A stretch of 64,000 nucleotides of DNA from Maribacter algarum (ex Zhang et al. 2020) (GCF_005885635.1 NZ_VATY01000003.1:350497-414496), one strand, 5' to 3'. Positions 32,699-42,770 are shown, counted from the stretch's first letter. Translations and numbers: made by a program. The notes: a model not told the origin generated them from the sequence alone.

Positions 32699-34894
32699 AT
32701 GACAAGAGCATTTTACGCCTTTGTACTTCTACTGTTTACCATTCCTTTATCCAGCCAGACCAGTGAAAAATCTTTTACGGTAAAATTCATTAGTGAAACG
32801 CCCACTATCGATGGTGTTCTAGATGAATCATTTTGGGAAACAGCCGAAAGTGCTCATGACTTCCAACAATATTTTCCAACAGATTCGGTTCTGGCAGAAC
32901 ATCCGACGCAAATTAAAATGGTATATAGTGAAACTCATCTATACATTGGGCTGACGGTCAAATCAATTGGAGATAAATGGGTTACCCCTTCCCTAAAAAG
33001 GGATTTTAGGGCAAGTACAGGTGATAGCATGAGTTTGGTATTTGACACCTTTAATGATGGCACGAACGCATTCCTATTTGGTATCAATCCATATGGTGTT
33101 CGAAGAGAAGTACTTATATCTGGTGGTGGTTCTGATTTAAGAGGTTTTAATGATTCTTGGGATGTCAAGTGGAAAGGTGATTCCAAAATATATGGGGATT
33201 ACTATACCTCCGAAATGGCCATTCCACTTACTTCTTTCAAATTCAAGGAAGGTGAAACTAAATGGCGTTTTCAAAGTTATCGCTTTGACCTTCAAACGAA
33301 TGAGCGCAGTACCTGGGTACGTGTCCCTCAAGGGCAGTTTCTGGTGAGTCTGGCATTCATGGGTGATATGCATTTTGAAAAGCCCTTGGGCAAATCAAGA
33401 ACCCCACTGGCCCTTATTCCGTACGTAAACACTATTGCAGAAAAAGATTATGTATTGGATAATAGTGGTAGCAATATTAAAGTCGGTGGGGATGCAAAAG
33501 TGTCTATCGGAAATGGAATGAACTTGGATATCACTGTAAACCCAGATTTTTCGAATGTCGAGGTCGATAATATCATAACTAACCTCACTAGGTTCGAGGT
33601 TTCCCTGCCTGAGAAAAGACAATTCTTTATAGATAATAGTGACCTTTTTGGAAGTTTTGGTGGCAGTAGGGATGCAAATCCGTTCTTCTCAAGACGTATT
33701 GGAATAGCTCGAGACACCGCTGGGAACACCATTGAAAATAGAATTATCGGTGGACTACGCTTAAGTGGAAAACTCAACAAAGACTGGCGATTAGGTTTTT
33801 TCAGCATTCAAACAGATGAAGATGTTGACAATGAAATTGCTTCTAACAACAATACCATGTTGGCCCTTCAAAAAAAGGTGTTCTCGCGTTCCAATATCAA
33901 TATGTTCTTTATCAATAGACAATCATTCAAAGATTATGATTTTGTCGATCGCGAAAATGAATTCAATAGGGTTTTGGGTCTGGATTATAATTTGGCGTCT
34001 AAAAATAATAAGTGGATTGGTAAATTTTACACACACAAATCCTTTCAACCTGATGACAATAAAGGAAACTATTCCGTTGGAGCGAATTTAGGACGGATAT
34101 CAAGGTATTTCAACACATTTGCCGATGTAGTTTACATTGATGAGGATTTTACCTCAGATCTAGGATTTATCCGTAGAACTGATATAATAAAAGGTGTTGC
34201 CTCCTTTGAAAAAGTATTTTGGCCAAAGAGCAAGATTGTAAACAATTACAGTTTTGAACTTTTTCCAATAACCGTTTGGAGGCCCAGCCTCGATTACCAG
34301 AAAACAGATCAAGATGTTAGGTTAACGGGCAAATTGGGCTTTCAAGATCAATCTCAACTAAGTTTAGGGTTTACGAATAGATTTACGTTTCTAATTAATG
34401 AATTTGACCCTACACGAACCGATGGAGTTCCACTACCAGGAAATGCAGGGTACCATTTCAATAGTGTAAACCTAAGTTATACGTCCAATAGGGTCAACGT
34501 ACTTTCCTTTATGGGGGAATCGACTTTGGGTAGATTTTTCAATGGAAATATATTTTCAGTAGATGCACAGCTTTTTCTTAGAATATTGCCCAAAGCACAA
34601 ATAACCCTGGCGCTTAACTATAACAAAATAGCATTGCCTGAGCCTTATCCAAGTGCCGATATATGGTTGGTAAGCCCCAAGGTAGAACTTACATTCAGTA
34701 AATCACTCTTCTGGTCGACACTGATTCAATATAGTAACCAAGAGAACAATTTAGGTATCAACTCTAGATTACAATGGCGTTTTGCACCACTTTCCGACTT
34801 GTTTATCGTCTACAACGACAATTATTTTGTAAATCAATTTTCGCCGCGCTATCGTTCTATAAATTTGAAGTTTACCTATTGGTTGAATATCTAA
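32699..34894 (+). CDS. DUF5916 / CBM9-like outer-membrane protein, paralogue 1
   Basis: A 731-aa protein with a signal peptide (MTRAFYAFVLLLFTIPLSSQ). An N-terminal CBM9-like (DOMON) beta-sandwich occupies about 25-215 (PTIDGVLDESFWETAESA, HLYIGLTVKS, DSWDVKWKGDSKIYGDYY). The rest is the DUF5916 region, whose alternating strands and final Trp-Leu-Asn-Ile suggest an outer-membrane beta-barrel. The N-terminal module binds sugars in other families; here the ligand is unknown. It is the most divergent of three tandem paralogues. Confidence 0.87.
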   Translation: MTRAFYAFVLLLFTIPLSSQTSEKSFTVKFISETPTIDGVLDESFWETAESAHDFQQYFPTDSVLAEHPTQIKMVYSETHLYIGLTVKSIGDKWVTPSLKRDFRASTGDSMSLVFDTFNDGTNAFLFGINPYGVRREVLISGGGSDLRGFNDSWDVKWKGDSKIYGDYYTSEMAIPLTSFKFKEGETKWRFQSYRFDLQTNERSTWVRVPQGQFLVSLAFMGDMHFEKPLGKSRTPLALIPYVNTIAEKDYVLDNSGSNIKVGGDAKVSIGNGMNLDITVNPDFSNVEVDNIITNLTRFEVSLPEKRQFFIDNSDLFGSFGGSRDANPFFSRRIGIARDTAGNTIENRIIGGLRLSGKLNKDWRLGFFSIQTDEDVDNEIASNNNTMLALQKKVFSRSNINMFFINRQSFKDYDFVDRENEFNRVLGLDYNLASKNNKWIGKFYTHKSFQPDDNKGNYSVGANLGRISRYFNTFADVVYIDEDFTSDLGFIRRTDIIKGVASFEKVFWPKSKIVNNYSFELFPITVWRPSLDYQKTDQDVRLTGKLGFQDQSQLSLGFTNRFTFLINEFDPTRTDGVPLPGNAGYHFNSVNLSYTSNRVNVLSFMGESTLGRFFNGNIFSVDAQLFLRILPKAQITLALNYNKIALPEPYPSADIWLVSPKVELTFSKSLFWSTLIQYSNQENNLGINSRLQWRFAPLSDLFIVYNDNYFVNQFSPRYRSINLKFTYWLNI

Positions 34895-34945
34895 GCGATA
34901 AGCATCTAACATTTTAGGATTTTCACATAAAAGTTTAGGGTTTTC

Positions 34946-34970
34946 TTAACGCTCTAAAGGAGTAAATTTG
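34946..34970 (+). promoter_or_regulatory. Promoter of DUF5916 gene 2
   Basis: The shared block TTAACGCTCTAAAGG precedes a TAAATTTG -7 box at 34963-34970, 24 bp before the ATG at 34995. Nearly the same sequence precedes gene 3 (37251-37275), so the promoter was copied with the gene. Confidence 0.7.
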
Positions 34971-34994
34971 CAATTCCAGCTAATTCAAGACTTA

Positions 34995-37196
34995 ATGATA
35001 AGAACGTTACCGGTTCTCCCCATGCTATTTTTTGTTCTATTTTCCTTTGGACAAAATGGCAATAAAAGCCTTACTGTAAAATACATTACAAACTCCGACA
35101 TAGTTCCCGATGGCGTTCTTGACGAAGCCATTTGGGAAAAAGCAGAAAGTGCCAATGAGTTTTGGGAATACTTCCCCTTAGATTCTATTCAAGCACGTAA
35201 GCAAACGGATATCAAAATGTTCTATGATGATAAGAATCTATATGTCGGAATAATCAATTATACCGCGGGAAAAGATTATGCCATACAATCGCTAAAGCGA
35301 GATTTCTTAGCTGGCGGAAACGATAACATTAGTGTAATTTTCGACACTTTCAGTGATGGCCAAAATGCCTTTTTATTTGGTACAAACCCGTACGGGGTTC
35401 TTCGGGAAGCTTTGATTTCAGAAGGAAGCTCACGACGAATTGGTTTTACGACCTCTTGGGATGTCAAGTGGAAAGGTGACTCAAAGATATATGACGATTA
35501 CTATACCTCTGAAATGGTCATACCGTTGAGTTCCTTTAAGTTCAAAGAGGGAACTCAAAAATGGCGTTTTAACAGTTATCGCTTTGATACGCAATCGAAT
35601 GAGACTAGTACATGGATTAGGATTCCCCAAAACCAACAAGTATGGGGTACTGCATTCATGGGCGACATGATTTTCGAAAAACCTTTGGGAAAATCAAAAA
35701 CTCCCTTGGCTATAATTCCTTATGTCAATGCGATTTCTCAAAAAAATTTCGAAACCGATGAGGGTCTAAACAACATTAAATTTGGAGGAGATGCCAAAGT
35801 CGCTATTGGTACTGGTTTGAATTTGGATCTTACTTTTAATCCTGATTTCTCCCAGGTAGAAGTAGATAATCAGATTACAAATTTAACCCGTTTTGAAATT
35901 TCACTACCCGAGCGAAGGCAGTTTTTCATTGACAATAGTGACCTTTTTTCAAGCTTTGGTGATCAACGTGATGCCAACCCTTTCTTCTCAAGAAGAATCG
36001 GTATTGCGAGAGATACTGCCGGAAATTCGATAGAAAACAGAATTATTGGTGGCGTACGTTTAAGTGGCAAATTAACTAACAATCTTCGCGTGGGCTTATT
36101 GAATATTCAAACCGATGAAGATTTAGAAAATGAAATTCCATCAAATAACAATACCATGTTTGCCTTGCAACAAAAGGTATTCTCAAGGTCAAATATTGGT
36201 ATGTTCTTCATTAACAAGCAATCCTTTGAAGATTATGATTTTGTTGAAAGAGAAGATGAATATAACAGACTTTTAGGTGTTGATTATAACTTGGCCTCGC
36301 AAGACAATACATGGACTGGGAAGTTTTACCTGCATAAATCATTTCAACCTGATGACAACAAGGGTAATTTATCCAGTGGTGTACGGTTTGCTTACAATTC
36401 AAGGTATTGGAACTTTTCCGGAAAAGGTATTTTCATCGATGATGAGTTTTCCTCTGACCTAGGTTTCGTGAGAAGAACGGGTATCGCACGAAGTTTCGTA
36501 AACGTAGAACGCGCTTTCTGGCCAACGAAAGGTAAAATTCAAACCCACTCATTTCAGTTTTTTCCGGTATATACCTGGAGCCTAGAAGATGATTTTAAAA
36601 CTACCGATTATACTTACAGAGGCTCATGGGAAGCTAAATTTAATAATACTTCTGAATTCAGTATAAATGCAACCAACCGCTTTACATTTTTATTTGATGA
36701 CTTTGATCCCACAGGTACCGATGGAGGTATTCCAATTCCTGGCGATAAGGGATATCATTACAATAGTGTCGAGGCGGGCTATGAATCTGATCAAAGAAAA
36801 ATATTTGCCTATGGGCTGGGATCCGAAGTGGGTCGATTTTTCAATGGAAATCGTTTCTCCGTTGAGGGTGGTATGACCTTACGTTTTCAACCGAAGGTAT
36901 TTTTATCATTGTTATTCAATTACGATCAAATCTCATTACCAGACCCTTATCCCAGTGCTAATATCTGGTTAGTGAGTCCGAGAATCGATATTACTTTTAG
37001 TAAATCTGTCTTTTGGTCTACCCTGGTCCAATATAGCAATCAAAGGGACAATTTAGGTGTCAATTCTAGACTCCAATGGCGTTTTGCGCCACTTTCCGAC
37101 TTGTTCATTGTATATAACGACAACTACTTTGTAAACAGTTTTGAACCTAAGAACAGATCCATTAATTTGAAACTTACCTATTGGTTGAATATTTAA
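34995..37196 (+). CDS. DUF5916 / CBM9-like outer-membrane protein, paralogue 2
   Basis: A 733-aa protein from the ATG at 34995 (MIRTLPVLPMLFFVLFSFGQ, signal peptide); a TTG nine codons upstream would place the -7 box inside the gene and is rejected. The layout is the same as its neighbours: CBM9-like module (VPDGVLDEAIWEKAESANEF, NLYVGIINYT) then DUF5916 barrel ending in TYWLNI. The last 40 residues are identical to paralogue 3, and the DNA there shares a 44-bp identical run, which hints at recent conversion between the two. Confidence 0.87.
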   Translation: MIRTLPVLPMLFFVLFSFGQNGNKSLTVKYITNSDIVPDGVLDEAIWEKAESANEFWEYFPLDSIQARKQTDIKMFYDDKNLYVGIINYTAGKDYAIQSLKRDFLAGGNDNISVIFDTFSDGQNAFLFGTNPYGVLREALISEGSSRRIGFTTSWDVKWKGDSKIYDDYYTSEMVIPLSSFKFKEGTQKWRFNSYRFDTQSNETSTWIRIPQNQQVWGTAFMGDMIFEKPLGKSKTPLAIIPYVNAISQKNFETDEGLNNIKFGGDAKVAIGTGLNLDLTFNPDFSQVEVDNQITNLTRFEISLPERRQFFIDNSDLFSSFGDQRDANPFFSRRIGIARDTAGNSIENRIIGGVRLSGKLTNNLRVGLLNIQTDEDLENEIPSNNNTMFALQQKVFSRSNIGMFFINKQSFEDYDFVEREDEYNRLLGVDYNLASQDNTWTGKFYLHKSFQPDDNKGNLSSGVRFAYNSRYWNFSGKGIFIDDEFSSDLGFVRRTGIARSFVNVERAFWPTKGKIQTHSFQFFPVYTWSLEDDFKTTDYTYRGSWEAKFNNTSEFSINATNRFTFLFDDFDPTGTDGGIPIPGDKGYHYNSVEAGYESDQRKIFAYGLGSEVGRFFNGNRFSVEGGMTLRFQPKVFLSLLFNYDQISLPDPYPSANIWLVSPRIDITFSKSVFWSTLVQYSNQRDNLGVNSRLQWRFAPLSDLFIVYNDNYFVNSFEPKNRSINLKLTYWLNI

Positions 37197-37250
37197 AGGA
37201 ATTAAAACCTCAGCTTTTTCCAAGTCTTGCCACAAAGATTTAAGGTTTTC

Positions 37251-37275
37251 TTAACGCTCTAAAGGGTTAAATTTG
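37251..37275 (+). promoter_or_regulatory. Promoter of DUF5916 gene 3
   Basis: TTAACGCTCTAAAGGG followed by the -7 box TAAATTTG at 37268-37275, 22 bp before the ATG at 37298. It is a near copy of the promoter of gene 2, including the AGCTAATTCA element after the -7 box. Confidence 0.7.
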
Positions 37276-37297
37276 TGTCCTAGCTAATTCAGGAACA

Positions 37298-39499
37298 ATG
37301 ACAAGAGCCTTTTTGGCCGTTGTATTTATCGTACTTTCGGTTTTTTCAGCCTTCTCTCAAACTGAAAAAAAATCTTTTACCGTAAAATTTATAAAAGAAG
37401 CCATTACGCCCGATGGAAAGCTTGAAGAAGCGATTTGGGAAATGGCCGAAAATGCGGATGACTTCTGGGAATATTTTCCAATGGATTCTATTCAAGCTAG
37501 AAAACAGTCTCAAATCAGAATGCTATATGACGATAAAAACCTTTATATCGGAATTAAGGCATACTCTGGGGGAGATAACTACGCTACACAATCTTTAAAA
37601 CGGGACTTTCGGGGCAGTGGAAGTGATAGTTTTTCCCTTGTATTCGACACCTTTAATGATGGTACAAATGCTTTTTTATTCGGAATAAATCCATACGGAG
37701 TACGACGGGAAGCCTTAATTGCCAACGGAGGAACTAGTAGAGATGATTTCAATCTTTCTTGGGATGTAAAATGGAAAGGAGACGCTAAAAGGTACGATGA
37801 TTACTTCACTGCTGAAATGGTCATACCGCTAACTTCTTTGAAGTTTGAAGAAGGGGCCACAAAATGGCGTTTCAATAGTTACCGAATTGAAACACAAGCC
37901 AACGAGCGAAGTACTTGGACAAGAATTCCACAAAACCAACTGATTTACAATTTGGCCTTTATGGGCGAAATGGTATTTGAAAAACCCCTGGGAAAGTCAA
38001 GAACTCCCTTTGCATTAATTCCTTACATCAACGGTCTTTCTCAAAAGAATTTTGAAAATGAAGAAAGTGTGAACACGTTCAAGTTTGGCGGAGATTCGAA
38101 AATATCGATAGGAAATACCCTTAATTTAGATGTTACCGTAAACCCTGATTTTTCACAAGTTGAGGTAGACGACCAGGTTACAAACTTGACTCGTTTTGAG
38201 GTAAACTTACCCGAAAAACGCCAATTTTTTATCGATAATAATGATCTTTTCGCAAGTTTTGGAAACGGTTTTGATTTTAGTCCGTTTTTTTCAAGACGCA
38301 TTGGTATTGCCCAAGACACAGCAGGCAGTCGCATTGAAAACCGCATTCTTGGTGGAGTACGCTTAAGTGGAAAACTAACGAAAGACCTTCGGGTGGGGGT
38401 TTTGAATATTCAAACAGCTGAGGACTTGGAAAATAGAATTCCGTCTAACAATAATACAATGCTGGCATTGCAACAACGTGTTTTCTCAAGGTCGAATATT
38501 GGGATCTTCTTTATCAACAAACAGTCTTTTGAGGACTATGATTTTGTAGAGCGCGTGGATGAATACAATCGAGTTTTGGGAATAGACTATAATCTAGCCT
38601 CGAAAAACAACACCTGGAACGGATCATTTATCACCCATAAATCATTTCAACCTGACGACAACAAGGGGAATTTAGCTTCAAGCGCCCTTATTCGATACAA
38701 TACCAGAAAATTCAATGTATTTGCGAAGGCTAGTTTTATAGATGAAGATTTTCGTTCAGATTTGGGTTTTATACGAAGAACCGATCTTTTTAAGACATTA
38801 ATCAGTGCCGAACGTGTTTTTTGGCCAAAAAAGGGAATTGTCCAGAACCATTCTTTTCAGTATTTCACAAATATACGTTGGAGCCCAAGTAGAGACTTTC
38901 AAAATACCGATTATGACCTTCAATCAAGGTATGAAGTTAATTTCAACAATCAATCACAAGCTAGAATCGAATACACCAATAGTTTTACCTTCTTGTTCGA
39001 CTCTTTCGACCCAACACGCACAGAGGGCGCCATCGAGCTTCCTGCCGACCAAAATTATCATTACAATAGTATTGAAGCGGGTTATCAATCCGATCAAAGA
39101 AAACTTTTCTCTTATGATGTACAGTCTAGCGTAGGTCGTTTTTTTAATGGAAATCGTTTTTCAGTAGAAGGTGGAATGACCTTAAGATTTCAACCAAAAG
39201 CCTTTATTTCCGTACTTTTTAATTATGACCAAATTCACCTGCCAGACCCGTATCCAAGTGCGGATATTTGGTTGATAAGTCCTAAAATCGATATTACCTT
39301 TAGCAAGTCAATTTTTTGGTCTACATTAATTCAATACAGCAACCAACGAGATAATCTAGGTTTCAATTCGCGATTGCAATGGCGTTTTGCTCCTCTTTCC
39401 GACTTGTTCATTGTTTATAACGACAACTACTTTGTAAACAGTTTTGAACCTAAGAACAGGTCTATTAATTTGAAGCTCACGTATTGGTTAAATATCTAA
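37298..39499 (+). CDS. DUF5916 / CBM9-like outer-membrane protein, paralogue 3
   Basis: A 733-aa protein with a signal peptide (MTRAFLAVVFIVLSVFSAFSQ). It has the same CBM9-like module (TPDGKLEEAIWEMAENADDF, NLYIGIKAYS) and DUF5916 barrel as its neighbours. It is closer to paralogue 2 than to 1 across the C-terminal barrel, while its N-terminal MTRAF start resembles paralogue 1, so exchange among the three is likely. The gene ends 24 bp before a HAD phosphatase gene. No TonB or SusCD genes accompany the set, so substrate is unknown. Confidence 0.87.
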   Translation: MTRAFLAVVFIVLSVFSAFSQTEKKSFTVKFIKEAITPDGKLEEAIWEMAENADDFWEYFPMDSIQARKQSQIRMLYDDKNLYIGIKAYSGGDNYATQSLKRDFRGSGSDSFSLVFDTFNDGTNAFLFGINPYGVRREALIANGGTSRDDFNLSWDVKWKGDAKRYDDYFTAEMVIPLTSLKFEEGATKWRFNSYRIETQANERSTWTRIPQNQLIYNLAFMGEMVFEKPLGKSRTPFALIPYINGLSQKNFENEESVNTFKFGGDSKISIGNTLNLDVTVNPDFSQVEVDDQVTNLTRFEVNLPEKRQFFIDNNDLFASFGNGFDFSPFFSRRIGIAQDTAGSRIENRILGGVRLSGKLTKDLRVGVLNIQTAEDLENRIPSNNNTMLALQQRVFSRSNIGIFFINKQSFEDYDFVERVDEYNRVLGIDYNLASKNNTWNGSFITHKSFQPDDNKGNLASSALIRYNTRKFNVFAKASFIDEDFRSDLGFIRRTDLFKTLISAERVFWPKKGIVQNHSFQYFTNIRWSPSRDFQNTDYDLQSRYEVNFNNQSQARIEYTNSFTFLFDSFDPTRTEGAIELPADQNYHYNSIEAGYQSDQRKLFSYDVQSSVGRFFNGNRFSVEGGMTLRFQPKAFISVLFNYDQIHLPDPYPSADIWLISPKIDITFSKSIFWSTLIQYSNQRDNLGFNSRLQWRFAPLSDLFIVYNDNYFVNSFEPKNRSINLKLTYWLNI

Positions 39500-39523
39500 C
39501 TATCCACACACAAAACAGCTACA

Positions 39524-40321
39524 ATGAACTTTAAAGTGCTATGTTCGGATTTGGACGGAACCATGCTCTCATCCAAGAGCGATGTATCAGAATTTACAAT
39601 CGCGGAAATTGTACGCGTTAAGGAACAAATGCGCATAATATTGGTTTCGGCACGTATGCCCCAAGCAATGACTTATCTTCAAGAAAGATTAGGTATTGAA
39701 AACCAACCTATTATTTGCTATAATGGTGCGCTAGTATTAGACGGTGAGAATGAAATTTTTACAGAAACTATCGATTTTAATGCGGTTGAAGAAGTACATC
39801 GTCTTTCCGAAGAACTTCATATCAAATTGGGACTCTACCACAATAGGGAATGGTACGTAGAGGAAATGTCCGAAAGGGTCGAAAAAGAAATCACATATAC
39901 ACGGACTAAACCACAATTTAGAAATATCATTAAGACTCTTGAAGATTGGAATAGTAGAAATATTAGCGCCCACAAAATAATGCTGATGGGTACCAAAAAT
40001 TCTTCGGATACCATATTTCCTATACTGATTGATGGTTTCAGTAATCGGATGAACATCTACCGTTCAAATGAGACGCTTATTGAATTAGCGCCAAAATCAG
40101 TTTCTAAACTATCAGCAATTCAATTGTTACTAACTTCAGATGAAACGCTTGACGATGTTATCTCCTTTGGTGACAACTACAATGATATCCAAATGCTTGA
40201 ACATTCCGGATGCGGTGTAGCAGTTGAAAATGCTCGTAATGAAGTCAAAGCAAAAGCCAATCACATTACTTTAAAAAATACAGAACACGGAGTTGCCCAC
40301 TTCATCAAGCAACATTTATAA
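39524..40321 (+). CDS. Cof-type HAD-superfamily phosphatase
   Basis: A 265-aa HAD hydrolase of the Cof/YbdK-like class IIB type. The nucleophile motif is CSDLDGTML with D9 and D11. Motif II is ILVSARMPQAM, and motif IV is ISFGDNYNDIQMLEHSG with the Mg-binding aspartates. A type C2 cap lies between. Such enzymes dephosphorylate sugar phosphates, FMN-related compounds or nucleotides; the substrate is not readable here. It starts 24 bp after the third DUF5916 gene, possibly read through from it. Confidence 0.92.
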   Translation: MNFKVLCSDLDGTMLSSKSDVSEFTIAEIVRVKEQMRIILVSARMPQAMTYLQERLGIENQPIICYNGALVLDGENEIFTETIDFNAVEEVHRLSEELHIKLGLYHNREWYVEEMSERVEKEITYTRTKPQFRNIIKTLEDWNSRNISAHKIMLMGTKNSSDTIFPILIDGFSNRMNIYRSNETLIELAPKSVSKLSAIQLLLTSDETLDDVISFGDNYNDIQMLEHSGCGVAVENARNEVKAKANHITLKNTEHGVAHFIKQHL

Positions 40322-40326
40322 ATGTT

Positions 40327-40334
40327 TATATTTG
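40327..40334 (+). promoter_or_regulatory. Putative -7 box for the DUF819 gene (TATATTTG)
   Basis: TATATTTG 21 bp upstream of the ATG at 40356, immediately after the HAD stop. Matches TAnnTTTG; no -33 box seen. Confidence 0.4.
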
Positions 40335-40355
40335 GAAGAATCAATCTACTTCTAA

Positions 40356-41678
40356 ATGACCGAAAAATTATTACCAGAACCTTTTGTGACCGATGATACT
40401 ATTGTCTTCGGATTATTAGCCCTCAGTTTAGGCTTTGTTTTTTACACCTCATCTATCAAAACAGGATTTTGGAAGAAATTTTATTCCATAGTTCCAGGGG
40501 TTTTAATGTGCTATCTTTTACCAAGTCTATTGGCCTCATTTGGAATAATTGCAGAAGAATGGCATACTATTGACGAGTTCGGGAATGCTACAAAACACAG
40601 TTCACGTTTATACTATATGGCTAGTCGCTATTTACTTCCAGCGGCCCTTGTTCTAATGACATTGAGCATTGATCTGAAAGCAATTGCAAATCTTGGATCT
40701 AAGGCCCTTATAATGTTCTTTACTGGAACCGTTGGAATTATAATTGGAGGACCTATTGCAATTTTACTTGTATCTATTCTTTCGCCTGAAACTGTTGCCG
40801 GAAATGATTTTGATGCCATATGGAGGGGGTTATCAACTATAGCTGGGAGCTGGATAGGAGGAAGTGCCAATCAAGCTGCGATGCTAGAAGTATTTAAATA
40901 CAATGGTGATGCCTACACAAAAATGGTTTTAGTAGATATTGTTGTCGCCAATGTTTGGATGGCAATCATTCTTTTTGGAGCTGGCAAAACGAAGAAAATC
41001 GATGCTTGGCTGAAGGCAGACACTTCTGCTATTGAAATTTTGAAAACTAAAGTCACTGAATTTACGGAAAGAATATCACGAATACCTACTACAAAAGATT
41101 ATATGGTTATGTTGGGACTGGCCTTTACAGCAGTTGGCATTGCTCATTTTTCTGGAAATCACTTGAGTTCTTTCTTACAGCAAAATATAGCAGCTGTAGC
41201 AGATAAATCAAATTTCCTTTCTTTTTTAGGGTCTAGTTTCTTTTGGATGGTTGTTATCGCTACCCTTTTTGGTGTTGCATCTTCATTTACAAAAGCAAAA
41301 AATTATGAAGGAGCAGGAGCAAGTAAAATAGGCGGAATGTTTATATATATTTTGGTAGCTACTATTGGTATTAAAATGGATCTTACCCGCACTTTTGAAA
41401 CACCTGGGCTAATTCTGTTAGGCTTTATTTGGATAGTAATTCATGCAGGATTACTCATCTTAGTTGCTAAACTTATCAAAGCACCATATTTCTTTTTAGC
41501 AGTCGGAAGTCAAGCCAATGTAGGAGGAGCCGCTTCGGCACCGGTAGTTGCTGCCGAGTTTCATTCTTCACTAACTTCAGTAGGAGTTCTTCTAGCTGTT
41601 TTCGGTTATGTTGTTGGAACGGGCGGAGCTTTGTTCTGTGCTTATTTGATGGAAGTAGCATCGAATCTATCTCCATAA
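40356..41678 (+). CDS. DUF819 family membrane protein
   Basis: A 440-aa protein with about 12 hydrophobic segments. It matches the DUF819 (YjcL-like) family: YLLPAALVLMTLSIDLKAI, GTVGIIIGGPIAILLVSI, GSWIGGSANQAAMLEVF, and the C-terminal VGSQANVGGAASAPVVAAEF. The two GG-rich discontinuous segments resemble transporters with inverted repeats of the Na+/H+ or Na+/organic-acid antiport type. The substrate is unknown. Confidence 0.88.
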   Translation: MTEKLLPEPFVTDDTIVFGLLALSLGFVFYTSSIKTGFWKKFYSIVPGVLMCYLLPSLLASFGIIAEEWHTIDEFGNATKHSSRLYYMASRYLLPAALVLMTLSIDLKAIANLGSKALIMFFTGTVGIIIGGPIAILLVSILSPETVAGNDFDAIWRGLSTIAGSWIGGSANQAAMLEVFKYNGDAYTKMVLVDIVVANVWMAIILFGAGKTKKIDAWLKADTSAIEILKTKVTEFTERISRIPTTKDYMVMLGLAFTAVGIAHFSGNHLSSFLQQNIAAVADKSNFLSFLGSSFFWMVVIATLFGVASSFTKAKNYEGAGASKIGGMFIYILVATIGIKMDLTRTFETPGLILLGFIWIVIHAGLLILVAKLIKAPYFFLAVGSQANVGGAASAPVVAAEFHSSLTSVGVLLAVFGYVVGTGGALFCAYLMEVASNLSP

Positions 41679-41738
41679 CAAATAAAGCTAATTACTTTTC
41701 AAATAATTTACAGATATTTGCCGCACCAAAATAAATAC

Positions 41739-42443
41739 ATGAAGAAGATACTTTATACAATCGCTTTACCCTTTTTAATATTAGCTTGTGGAGATGGAAT
41801 AACGGAAAACACCATGACTGTTTCTGGGTCGGTGAAAGGACTTAAAAAGGGTACTTTGTACTTACAGCATGTACCAGATTCCACCTTGGTTACAATCGAT
41901 TCGTTGGAAGTTAAAGGAAATGGAAGTTTTAATTTTCGAACAGAACTGGAGAGTCCAGAAATATTCTATCTGTATTTGAACAAAAAAGATAACAATGATA
42001 TTAACGACCGTATTACTTTTTTTGGTGAACCGGGCAATATAACCATAAACACTTCTTGGAACACCTTTGATACCAATGCGGAAATAACTGGTTCTCACAC
42101 TCATGCCAAACTTGAGGAATATAGAAAACACATGACCACGGTGAACAAAAGAAATCTTGAACTATTACAGCAAGGATATAATTCAGAAACCCCATTAGAT
42201 TCGTTACAACTAGATTCTCTTCAACGTCAAAGTGACCGAAACACACAACGTGGCTATCTTTTCGCCATAAATTACGCCATTAACAACAAAGATTCTTATA
42301 TAGCGCCATATATTGCGATTAGCGAAATAGCGAACGCCAATGTGAAGTATTTGGATTCCATCAATAATTCGCTTAGTCCAGAGGTTGCAGCTTCAAAATA
42401 CGGGCGTTTGCTTCAAGCGCACATCGAATCAGTAAAAAATTAA
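41739..42443 (+). CDS. DUF4369 domain lipoprotein
   Basis: A 234-aa protein; the ATG at 41739 begins a lipoprotein signal (MKKILYTIALPFLILACGDG, Cys17), so a TTG seven codons upstream is not used. The DUF4369 beta-sandwich is visible in VSGSVKGLKKGTLYLQHVPD, IDSLEVKGNGSFNFRTEL and EPGNITINTSWNTF. In other proteins this domain precedes a thioredoxin-like domain in TlpA/ResA-type lipoproteins. Here no CxxC follows, only a helical tail, so it is a stand-alone form. A strong terminator follows. Confidence 0.85.
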   Translation: MKKILYTIALPFLILACGDGITENTMTVSGSVKGLKKGTLYLQHVPDSTLVTIDSLEVKGNGSFNFRTELESPEIFYLYLNKKDNNDINDRITFFGEPGNITINTSWNTFDTNAEITGSHTHAKLEEYRKHMTTVNKRNLELLQQGYNSETPLDSLQLDSLQRQSDRNTQRGYLFAINYAINNKDSYIAPYIAISEIANANVKYLDSINNSLSPEVAASKYGRLLQAHIESVKN

Positions 42444-42445
42444 AT

Positions 42446-42482
42446 AAAAAAATCCGTCATGAAATTCATGACGGATTTTTTT
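42446..42482. terminator. Bidirectional terminator between DUF4369 and the 89-aa protein
   Basis: A long near-perfect stem (AAAAAATCCGTCATGA and TCATGACGGATTTTTT) around a 3-nt AAT centre, with A and T tracts on both flanks. It serves the plus-strand DUF4369 gene and the convergent minus-strand 89-aa gene. Confidence 0.92.
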
Positions 42483-42500
42483 ATTCTTAAATTATCAAGA

Positions 42501-42770
42501 CTAACTGAGCTTGTTCAATTTATCGATTAGGTCTTTCCCTTTTTTCTCCAGCTCCTGACGAACCCCTTTCAAATGAGCCGACCTATTTTCAACACTTCTT
42601 AGATTCACTTTTGCAATCAAATCGTCAAAAGTTTCGATAGCACTATCGATAATCTTTGCACCTTCTTTTGAATCCGGTTTATTATTGGCCGCATCAACAA
42701 TGTATACAGCTTCTATAATATCACCCAATACATAATTGATATCTTTCTTTAAATCTCTAATATTCGCCAT
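42501..42770 (-). CDS. Conserved small helical protein, unknown function
   Basis: An 89-aa, entirely helical, charged protein (MANIRDLKKDINYVLGDIIE, then AIETFDDLIAKVNLRSVENR, and a Lys-rich last helix). No signal peptide, no membrane segment, no cysteine. I recognise it only as a small protein of Flavobacteriaceae without an assigned family. It ends near the bidirectional terminator and is followed by no other gene on its strand, and lies 70 bp downstream of the ManA stop. Confidence 0.7.
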   Translation of the reverse strand: MANIRDLKKDINYVLGDIIEAVYIVDAANNKPDSKEGAKIIDSAIETFDDLIAKVNLRSVENRSAHLKGVRQELEKKGKDLIDKLNKLS

